A stretch of DNA of 38,297 bases from Phaeoceros laevis. Lineage: Eukaryota > Anthocerotophyta > Anthocerotopsida > Notothyladales. The translations under genes were made by a program, and so were the position numbers. The stretch spans positions 74,966 to 113,262 of the forward strand of contig JBNGIQ010009407.1 of the NCBI GenBank assembly GCA_049999765.1, read 5' to 3'. The notes under the pieces were generated by a model that worked only from the letters and a program-made list of their open reading frames with translations, was not told the DNA's origin and made no database searches. Shown piece by piece: positions 23,690 through 31,978 of this stretch (position 1 is its first letter; the number at the start of each line of letters is the position of its first letter).

Positions 23690-25305
23690 TTCTGCAGCAG
23701 CTCCTCACAATCCTCTTGCAGCAAGGCCAAATTTCTTGCAGCTGGAAACAGCAGCTGGGCACCCCATTCTAGGGCAATCGGCGGCGAGTCTAACTTTGGG
23801 TTTGGGGAGCAAGAGGAAGGTGGTTTTTGGGGGTAGACGACAAGTTTCCGCTCGAACATTTAAAAGTAAATATATAACACTAAATACTTTCTTTCAAAAA
23901 TCACTTTCTTTGAAAATCTTTTGACATGTTGAGTCACGGCCTCATGGTCACCAGGTCACGTAAGCTTCCATGTAGGTTTTTCTTTCGGTTCGGCGTAACC
24001 TCAGACCTCCTCCTTTCACGGCAACCGAGGCGATTCTGCCCCGACTGCTGGACAGTGGACACATTTGAAAGGCAAGCAAAGCTGGCAATGACGAGGCGTT
24101 ACTTGATTCATGAGCAGGCGGCTGTAAACGGAAGTCTTGAGGGAAATGACCATAAGGGCCTTGTCAGCGGACAGAGAGTTCAACATGTGTGATGCCTTCT
24201 CGATCTCCCATATTTAGGTTGTTCATTGTCTCCATTTCAAGAACTTCACACTGAGTGTATCTCCCGGGCTGGCTAGGGTGGAGTTGTAGGGTTGAGGGAA
24301 ACTGTGATCTTGAGCCCTGGTCACCTGAAACCTGACATATGAAAGCGTTAGCTGGGAACTCCTATGCAACAGAAACAGAAATGGCACAGCAGAGTTAACA
24401 GAAGATAATTTTAGGCAGGAACGATGAGCAATAATCAGATCCATCTTGGCGTTCGTATTAAGAGGTGCAAACAATCTTGCTTGTGCAGTTGTCACTCTTT
24501 AAATTTCCGACTGTTTGGCTCATAATTTGAGCTTGTATTTGCTGGCACCGATCAGTGTGTCCAAGAATCTAGCTAGCCTACTAAGAGAGATAGTCACCGT
24601 AAAACTGTACAGTCTAGAATTTCGTGTATGTGGATAGAGATCCGTGCCACAGCAGGCCTATGGCCCACGAAGGCTGTGTAGTAATAAAGCTAGTATGGCT
24701 CCAAGTTCCTGCCATGCCGAGCTCAGTCACATGCATCTCTGTCATGACCACCAGTGTCCTGATGTGAGGGCAGACTGAGATGCATGGGAGAAAAGTTTCC
24801 ATCCTGCAGCTGGAAGATCTTTGGGCCCGAGTGAATGGTCTAAGCAAGAGACAGGATTTGGTGACTGGAGAGCTTCCAGCTGTTTCTGCGGGAAGCTCTT
24901 TCTGAGGATGTACGCAGGGTTTTGAGGGATCATGCAAGTTTCTGGCCTTGGTGCGCAGATTTGAACTTCCTGAAAGCTCCCTTGAAAACAAGCTGCCTTG
25001 GCATGTGCCGAGGCACCATTCCTTGACAGAGGACTGGAGCGGCCTCCAGATCACTTGGCGTCCGAGCATGCGCAGGTAAAGATAACAGTTCAACAGGAGA
25101 GCAAGGAAGAGGAAGAGGTTTTTGATGGGAGCCCTACCCACCTGGCCTTTCATGGTGGCCAACCTGGCTTTCATTGCTGTCCTGGTCTACAACCCGGGAG
25201 CAAGGTGAGATTGACCATCATGTCAGAGCTGGCAGCCATTGTCTCAAATTTCTATACATAACCAAGTCTCAGATTGTGGAGCTCGTTTTCAGCAGGGTTG
25301 TAGAG
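23690..25305. other. prohibitin promoter side and unassigned sequence
   Basis: The left part should hold the prohibitin promoter and leader. A - strand frame from 25174 to 24614 (186 codons) is open but resembles nothing I know, and its composition is not convincing. A + strand stretch near 24990-25260 also lacks recognisable motifs. No F-box motif was found upstream of the F-box-associated fragment that follows. Confidence 0.4.
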
Positions 25306-26250
25306 ATATGATGCATGCCCAACACATGCATATTCAATAGCCTCCAAGCATGTTGCTTTACTACACACTGCTGCTCGGTGGAGGCAAATGCCGCCTGTCG
25401 ACTTCATCCCGCACCCTGAGAAGGACCGTCCGTCATGGGTGGCGTCTCACAGGGGCCTTGTGCTCCTGCTCCTGGGCAGGTACGACTATTTCATTTGCAA
25501 CCCTTTGACCAGGAAATTCCGTGAACTGCCCGACGTGCCGAGGATAGACAGGGATCGACTCCGATCGAGTGGGGCTCAGTCGAGCGCTAAAAGCTGCTGG
25601 TGGATTCCAGGCAGCAGTCATACACCATCCGGCCGGGCAGTAGTCCAAGTCCGAATCCAAACCTCGGAGCCTTGCCGCCGGTTTCCCTTGCTTCAGACCT
25701 GTAACTCTGGCTGGGGCACTTGGGACTTTGATGCACATACGTTTCGCGTCCATTCCTCGGATGCAGCAGCATCTAGAATGGTCCTCTGCCTATATCCGCG
25801 AAACCTCGGGGTGGGTTGCGAAGCATATGGCGGTTTTATTTTCATCAGCTCGTGTTCAAAATGTGGAGTAGTTTACGACACAGCAACAGGATTGTGGCTG
25901 CCCGATACCTACCCAGAAGAGTACAATTCGAGTAGATGTGGTTCAGGCAGTTTTTACAGTCATGTGGGAGGCACTGGGAGCAGTTATGTTCACAGGTGCT
26001 AGCAGAGTAATGGATTATGGTCGATCGGATCCACCAGTGGGGAACTATGAAAAAACCCCACCTGGAAATGCTCATGGGAGATGTCAGCGACCTGGAAAGG
26101 TTGTAGAAAAATTGGATCATTGCATCATTCACCACCTGCCACGAACTGACCATCCAACGGCAACCCTGGCTGTGAAAAACTCAGTGTATTTGGATGACTT
26201 CTCTGCATCGAGAACGAGTGTCCAGTTGTGCCGCTGCATTTATGAGCTAT
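25306..26250 (+). pseudogene. F-box-associated-domain fragment, probably decayed
   Basis: An open + frame runs from about 25306 (after a TAG that could be a splice acceptor) to 26002, with an ATG at 25388. The first part reads as an F-box-associated domain: LLHTAARWRQMPPVDFIPHP, then SHRGLVLLLLGRYDYFICNP and LTRKFRELPDVP. The middle (about 25560-25720) loses this character in the same frame, while a shifted frame reads better. Further on, YGGFIFISSCSKCGVVYDTA resumes family-like wording before the stop at 26000-26002. Another frame stays open to 26250. No F-box is visible upstream. The likeliest reading is a truncated, frameshifted F-box gene. A multi-exon gene with unusual introns is less likely. 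Confidence 0.5.
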
Positions 26251-26379
26251 GAGAAGCATACCTTACATACATACCACCACAAATTCTAGAAATCATAACG
26301 GCGGCAGCAAGGGAAGACCTGGCACCAAACTTCACTTCTTGAACTTGTCATCCTGAACCTGGCACTGAACTCAGGCGCC

Positions 26380-27726
26380 TCACGGTTGGTCATGAAAATT
26401 GGGAAAGAAGCAACGTCCAGAGAGTGAAGCATTATGGAAGTCAGTCTGAATCTTGCAACGCCATTCTGCAAGAGTATCTGTTCGGCACACCGAAACCGCG
26501 GAAAGCTTACGCCCAGAGGTTCTTGCTAGTTGCTGCCAACTATCCCAGCCTAGAATCACTGACGTTAAGCAGTCCTCACCCTCCGGCCTTGGATCCCAAA
26601 AGCGATCTCTAGCCGGCTCATCATTGGGATGCACCTTGACAACCCACAGCCTACGAGCACGGTCCCATGCAAACACTTGGATGAGGCTCTTGCTCTGGGT
26701 CCCGATGGATCCTTGTCCAACCACAAGTTGCACTGACGACCCATTTCCAGAGTCTTCTCTCACTTGCACTTGGAAGACTCCTCTGTGCAGCGCCAATTGC
26801 CCTTCAGAGAGGGCCCCAGGAAGAGAAGCTAACGGAACTATCGTGGTGAAGGTGTCATTCTCCATATCGTACTCCCAAATGCTGAATTGCGGGTCCCTCC
26901 CAATTACAAAGGTCAGTACATAAATCCGCCCCCTCCAAATAGAGCTTTTCAATCCCCCAAAGGGATGAGGCTGGTGAACAGGTGCTCCTGCCGTCCAGAC
27001 TCGAGACCGGGCGTCATAGATATCTACCCGCAAACTGTGCACACTGTCAGTCCTACAAGGGTCCGTGTACATGAATCGCACCAACTTGTAGGATGAGGAG
27101 CCATCTTGAGCTTTGTCAATGACTAGCTCAGACGTCCCTCCTTTCCAAAGGCTCGCACCTCCACCGCATCCAGTCATAGGAACTTGGACCCACTTGTTGA
27201 GGAGCGCATTGCCAATCCAATACTTGCCACGACCACTATAGCTGTACGTGTCCACAAGCGCTACGAGGCCTCCCTGACCTTTGATGTCAAAAAAATGAAA
27301 GCGTGGAGGAGTTGCCGGCGTCTCCATCTTGTACTCCTTCCCAGAAAAAACGTCAAAGTTCCACAATCTACCTCCAACCTGAATCACACACCACAACGGG
27401 CTTGGTGGCCTGTTGATGGGGGAAGACGCCAGCTGGTGCCATGCCTTGCACACACACCGAGCTTTTCCGAAGTCGATTAGGTCAGAGAGCTTCCTAAGAA
27501 TGGAGGCAACGAGCTCCTGTGGTAGTGCATCGTTGATACAGAGTCCCCCCTCTCCTGCGTGGCCGCGAAGGCGTTTTGTTGCGGCTGTGTCAGCTGTTGC
27601 TCTCGTCACTTCACCTGTTTTGCCTCCAGACTTCCTCGTTCTCCTCAATTCCAAATCCTTCTTTACTGCAGCCGTTGTTGCTCTCGTGACTCGCCTGTTC
27701 TCCGGCAGCGAAATTCCCCCCTCCAT
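26380..27726 (-). CDS. F-box protein with C-terminal beta-propeller-like (kelch/FBA-type) region
   Basis: Putative substrate adaptor of an SCF ubiquitin ligase; the target is unknown. It is a single exon of 448 residues from the ATG at 27726. The first 60 residues are basic and Thr/Arg-rich, with two similar stretches (RVTRATTAAVKK and EVTRATADTAATKR). The F-box is at about 64-104: INDALPQELVASILRKLSDL, followed by RCVCKAWHQLASSPI. The rest has F-box-associated wording: WCVIQVGGRLWNFDVFSGKE, SLRVDIYDARSRVW, FSIWEYDMENDTF and LIQVFAWDRARRLWVV, consistent with a beta-propeller. An upstream in-frame ATG at 27795 would add 23 residues but has a poor context (C at -3); the chosen ATG has A at -3 and G at +4. 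It lies tail to tail with an F-box-associated relic on the other strand. Confidence 0.85.
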   Translation of the reverse strand: MEGGISLPENRRVTRATTAAVKKDLELRRTRKSGGKTGEVTRATADTAATKRLRGHAGEGGLCINDALPQELVASILRKLSDLIDFGKARCVCKAWHQLASSPINRPPSPLWCVIQVGGRLWNFDVFSGKEYKMETPATPPRFHFFDIKGQGGLVALVDTYSYSGRGKYWIGNALLNKWVQVPMTGCGGGASLWKGGTSELVIDKAQDGSSSYKLVRFMYTDPCRTDSVHSLRVDIYDARSRVWTAGAPVHQPHPFGGLKSSIWRGRIYVLTFVIGRDPQFSIWEYDMENDTFTTIVPLASLPGALSEGQLALHRGVFQVQVREDSGNGSSVQLVVGQGSIGTQSKSLIQVFAWDRARRLWVVKVHPNDEPARDRFWDPRPEGEDCLTSVILGWDSWQQLARTSGRKLSAVSVCRTDTLAEWRCKIQTDFHNASLSGRCFFPNFHDQP

Positions 27727-27795
27727 GCTCGTTGCTCGATGCCAGACGTGCGAGAAGAAGCAGTCATAGGAGAAGAGCTTGTGAGGAAGTTGCAT

Positions 27796-29056
27796 CTGAC
27801 ACAGAAGCAAGCGGAGTGACAAGTTCGGGAAGTCAGTTGCCCGGCGTTTGAAAACTCATTGCCCTATTTAGGCAGCCTGGTGAGAGTCTGCTGTAAATTG
27901 CGCAAACATAAACCAGCGCCTACAGGCAGGTGGTGCGGCCCACCACCTGCCAACTCGGAAACCGGCTCGTTATAATAGTATACATGCCTGGAGGCTGGAT
28001 TCCGCTGGAACAGCAGAGCCAGAGCTGCAGGGCTGGCCCTTGCTTCTAGTTGAAACGCACGAAAAAGATTAGTAAGAAAACCATAGAACACCATGTTGAC
28101 TAAGAAAACCATAGAACACCATGTTGACTAAGATTGTGGAAAGCGAGCTGTAAGAATATTTTTATTGTGATGGGTGAAAAGGTGGTGAATTGGTGTGGGG
28201 AGATCTATGCATAATGACCAAAATCGTGTGGTGTGCAGTCGCATGACTTGTGGGAGTGATTCAATGTGCAGAGGCACATAGCCTTGGACCATGGGAGCTT
28301 GCGTTGAAGTTTGCATTAAATAGAGTGAAACATAAAAACATGGATGCTGGTGGTGGCACAATGTGGCAGGGTGATGGAGCTGGCATAAGCATGTGCTTGG
28401 CTCAGTCTTGCTGGCCACCAATTGATTCTTGCCACTGTCTACCTGTAGTCGTTTTGATCTGTACCTGTAGCTAAGAATGTGGACAATATTTCAGCTGGTA
28501 GCGTCCTTACAAGTATCCTAAGCTTGTGGTAGTTCACCTTAAGCTTGCAAGCACAAACCCTTGAGCATTGGAACAGCGTTGGAAACCGAATAAAACATGT
28601 ATACAGATTGCAGAGTCAGTTCTTCCATGCAGCAAAAATTGGCAAGCAACGGACCTAGCTAGGGTTCCTGCCATGAGAGTGTGGTGGCGATGGCGCTGAG
28701 CACGTTCGCCGGTGACGTTGCCTGGATCGGCTTCCTTTGATGCAAGCTTCAGGCTCCATCACTTTGAACACACCGTCAGGCCTCCAACACTCTAAAACTA
28801 GGCATGCTGCCAACGGCGCCACACACCCCTGTGCGTGGCCAGGCCGGGAGGCTCACGGATGAGGCCGGATATGCTGTGGGCACAACAGATGAGTTCACAC
28901 ATGTCCGTATGAAACAAACTCATGGGATTCGACGAGTCAGTGCAGCAACAGCACGAGGTTCTCGTAAATACACGGTGTTTTTCTTTTCTTTTTTTAATTT
29001 CTTGGTCCGCAGACCACTTTTAGGAAAGGGTCTTGCACTCGTTGGAATGACCTCCT
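27796..29056. other. intergenic with a short perfect duplication
   Basis: This holds the F-box gene promoter on the left and PPR-gene downstream sequence on the right. Apart from a 28-bp tandem duplication near 28073, no gene or RNA was recognised. A T-rich tract lies at about 28977-29000. Confidence 0.45.
28073..28128. repeat. perfect 28-bp tandem duplication
   Basis: A 28-base unit (28073-28100, starting TAAGAAAACCATAGAACACC) is repeated without change at 28101-28128. It looks like recent replication slippage. Confidence 0.95.
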
Positions 29057-31261
29057 TTAAATGTTGGACATTAAGATATAGGGTGCATCATTTTTATACA
29101 GACTCAAAAGAGCAAACTCAAAAGCCTGTCGTCCAATCTCGACGTTATTCCACTTCTGACAAGCACCCAACAGTGTGACCCACACTGCACCATCAGCTGG
29201 GAAAGGCATGGTCTTTGCCATCTGTAGTGCTTCATCCAAATGACCTGCACGGCCCAGGAGATCCATCAGGCATGTGTAGTGCTCGATGGTTGGATTTACA
29301 CAATACTCTGTCAACATGGCCCTGAAGTACTGTTTCCCCTTGTCCACCAGACCAACATGACTGCACACTGTGAGCACACTAAGAAAAATAATGCCGTTTG
29401 GCTGCATGCCTTCCAGCCTCATCCTCTCAAGTAACTCAAACACAGCCTCACTATCTCCTTGGTGGGTGTACCCTGCAACCAGCGCACCCCATGCCTCGAT
29501 GCTTCTTGCAGGCAATGAATCAAACACCTGCTGCGTGTCTACCATGCTCCCGCACTTGGCATACATATTCACCAAGGCAGCTCCCACAACCATATCAGCT
29601 TGCAATCCGCGTTGCTCAATCTGGACATGGAGGTGCTTTGCCAGAGGCAGAGCAGCTAAAGTTGCACATACCTGCAGGAGGCCCAAAAATGTCAAAGCAT
29701 CTGGAGTGATGCCCTCTTGCTGCATGATATTGTAAAGAGCAAAGGCTTCCTGACCCAACTCCTGATGGGCATAACCTGCAATCATTGCATTCCATGCCGC
29801 CACGTTTCTGTGAGGCAGCCTGTCAAACACCCTGCGAGCATCTACGATGTTACCACACTTCGCATACATGTCCACCAAGCTGCCTCCTACAACCGGATCA
29901 TCTTCCAGCGCTCGTTGTTCGATCTGTGCATGGAGCTGCTTCCCCTGCTGCAGCGCTAATGCCCCTACACAGGCACATGCCTGTAGAAGACATGTAAACG
30001 TGACAGAATTAGGTGAAGCCATGCCTTCTTGTTGCATGCTACTGTAAAGACTCAGGGCTTTCTCACCCATCCCCTGCTGAGCGTAACCTGCAATCAAGGC
30101 AGTCCAAGTGACCACATTTTTATGCTTTAGTCTGTCAAACACTTGTCGAGCATCTCCCAAACTACCGCACTTTGCATACATATTGACCAAGCTGCAACCC
30201 AGAACCACATCATCTTGCAGTCCTCGTTCTTTGATTTGCGCATGAAGCTGCTTTCCGTGATGCAGAGCTCCTGCGCCAACAGCTGCACATGCCTGCAAAA
30301 CGCCAACAAAAGTCACGTAACCGGGTTGAGTGCGGCCCTGCTGTTGCATACTTTGGTAAAGACCAAGGGCTTCCTGCCCCATTCCCTGCTGGGCATAACC
30401 TGTAATCATCGTATTCCAGGTCACCTCAACTCTCTCAGGCATTTCGTCAAACACTCTGCGAGCATCCTTGATACTCCCGCACTTCGCATACATGTCAACC
30501 AAGCAGTTTTGAACAACTATACCTGGCTTCTCTGCACTAGCAATGATATGAGCGTGAACATCCTTCCCGGCAGCTAAATCTCCCACATTAGCACAAGCTT
30601 TAAGCACTGCTATGTAAACATGGCTGTCGGGCTTCACGTTTACCTCACGCATTTGGCGGTACAGTCCAATAGCCTGTGCAGCCTCTCCGTGTCTAGTATG
30701 TGCGAAAATGATGATAGCCCAGTTGTAGGCATCTGGTGAAGACACCGCGGTAAAGACATGCATTGCTTCGTCCAACCTCCCACATGAGGCATACAAACCG
30801 ATGAGGTGGGTGGCTAAAAATGCGTCTCCCTCATACCCACTTGTGATAGTGAGAGCGTGGATGCGTCTACCCAGAATTAGGTTCTTCTGTGCAGTGCACC
30901 GTTTGAGGGCACGATAGAACAGATTGTTGGGGACGTGGCATCCTCGCTGCACCAAAAGAGTTAACTCATCCACAGCCTCACCAATCTGCCCATCCTCGCA
31001 AAGCTTCTTGCAAATTTTCATGTCATCATGCGCTGCTGAGTTTCCAAAAGCACCTCGCACTGAGGTGGGTATGCACTCAGGCGGGCCCTTCATCCCGGCA
31101 TCCCACATTTTGGGACGTGAATCCACCCAAGCAGGCTTGTGCCATTTGTCCAACCACAAGGCCACACTGGAATTCTTGTGTCTAAAATAGGATGCCGGGG
31201 AGTCCTCTTCCTCCGCCTGGTGTCCCACGACTGCGAAGGATCTGATAAGAACTCTTGCCAT
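29057..31261 (-). CDS. PLS-class PPR protein, shorter array copy, truncated before the E2 region
   Basis: PLS-type PPR proteins bind organellar RNA one base per repeat; E-class members take part in C-to-U editing. The intronless frame of 734 residues starts at the ATG at 31261. Five YAKCG-type modules are visible (YASCGRLDEAMHVF, then MYAKCGSIKDARRVF and relatives), followed by an E1-like end (HYTCLMDLLGRAGHLDEAL, VWVTLLGACQKWNNVEIG). The frame stops at LMSNI, where the neighbour at 31979-34936 continues for about 80 residues. Compared with that neighbour, one base is missing near 31188/31189. The homologous N-terminal stretch (EEILWQEFLSDPSQSWDTRR) is therefore in another frame, and this protein gains an unrelated start (MARVLIRSFAVVGHQ). 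It may still be made, but it looks like a gene losing function. Confidence 0.75.
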   Translation of the reverse strand: MARVLIRSFAVVGHQAEEEDSPASYFRHKNSSVALWLDKWHKPAWVDSRPKMWDAGMKGPPECIPTSVRGAFGNSAAHDDMKICKKLCEDGQIGEAVDELTLLVQRGCHVPNNLFYRALKRCTAQKNLILGRRIHALTITSGYEGDAFLATHLIGLYASCGRLDEAMHVFTAVSSPDAYNWAIIIFAHTRHGEAAQAIGLYRQMREVNVKPDSHVYIAVLKACANVGDLAAGKDVHAHIIASAEKPGIVVQNCLVDMYAKCGSIKDARRVFDEMPERVEVTWNTMITGYAQQGMGQEALGLYQSMQQQGRTQPGYVTFVGVLQACAAVGAGALHHGKQLHAQIKERGLQDDVVLGCSLVNMYAKCGSLGDARQVFDRLKHKNVVTWTALIAGYAQQGMGEKALSLYSSMQQEGMASPNSVTFTCLLQACACVGALALQQGKQLHAQIEQRALEDDPVVGGSLVDMYAKCGNIVDARRVFDRLPHRNVAAWNAMIAGYAHQELGQEAFALYNIMQQEGITPDALTFLGLLQVCATLAALPLAKHLHVQIEQRGLQADMVVGAALVNMYAKCGSMVDTQQVFDSLPARSIEAWGALVAGYTHQGDSEAVFELLERMRLEGMQPNGIIFLSVLTVCSHVGLVDKGKQYFRAMLTEYCVNPTIEHYTCLMDLLGRAGHLDEALQMAKTMPFPADGAVWVTLLGACQKWNNVEIGRQAFEFALLSLYKNDAPYILMSNI

Positions 31262-31978
31262 AAGATCTCCTCCAGCGTCTTCGGAGACATTCCTTCCTCT
31301 CGAGAAGGAATGATTGGCCTTCCCCACACCACAACTTCGCTGCTAGGTGGCTGAGGGCATCAAATCAAATGAAATTGCTTTTCTCATTGTGAATAGCTTG
31401 GTGTTGGACTTGCAAGTCGGGTGTGGCAGCCAAGCGCCGGCTTCGGCTCCCAACGCGCCCCGTGGCTCCTCACTGATGACAGGACTGAGGACAAGGACAT
31501 GAGCTTCCTGGCCCTTCCTCGGAGCACCGTGTTCATTCCCTCTGCCATTCTGTGAGACTTCACTTCGGTGGCTCGCGGCTCGCCCGCCCACCCAGACTAC
31601 TTTTGCTAGTCGTATACTCGCAACCTGCCGTGTAAGGAAAGGTTGCACAGCCTTCAACACAAGCTGACAGACTCGTTAGCATTTTCAGTGATGTTCAGTG
31701 ATCTCCACGGATCTATGCAGTTTGTCGTTCAGGAAGTTCGGTCATCTGCGCAGTATAAGGAAAGGTTGCACAGCCTTCGACACAAGCTTACAGGCTCGTT
31801 TGGATTTTCAGTGATGCTCAGTGATCTCCACGTCTGCGACTACAAGCTCTATTGTAACTGCGTTCCGAAGAGAAAGCAGAACACCAAGATAGCACGATCA
31901 TTTGTCGCAAATCACTTGATTTGATTTGAATTGCGGATTGCTTTTCTCATTGTGAAACAGTCTACCCTCCTCCAACCA
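31262..31978. other. spacer between the two PPR genes
   Basis: This holds the frameshifted original 5' end of the shorter PPR gene (homologous N-terminal codons up to about 31330 in another - strand frame), a 78-bp repeated unit, and the 3' side of the longer PPR gene. A shared block (GCTTTTCTCATTGTGAA) occurs near 31377 and again near 31940, a trace of the tandem duplication. Confidence 0.6.
31632..31832. repeat. two direct repeats of about 78 bp, 123-bp spacing
   Basis: The units at 31632-31709 and 31755-31832 differ at a few positions. Both contain AAGGAAAGGTTGCACAGCCT and end CAGTGATCTCCACG. They lie between the PPR genes and encode nothing I recognise. Confidence 0.85.

Noticed and set aside
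24614-25174. A 186-codon - strand frame with a hydrophobic N terminus
   Set aside because: A hydrophobic stretch near its start suggests a membrane protein, but the rest has no recognisable motif, biased composition and no splice or homology support.
28073-28128. CRISPR-like or regulatory array
   Set aside because: There are only two adjacent units without spacers; simple slippage explains it, and CRISPR is not expected in plant nuclear DNA.
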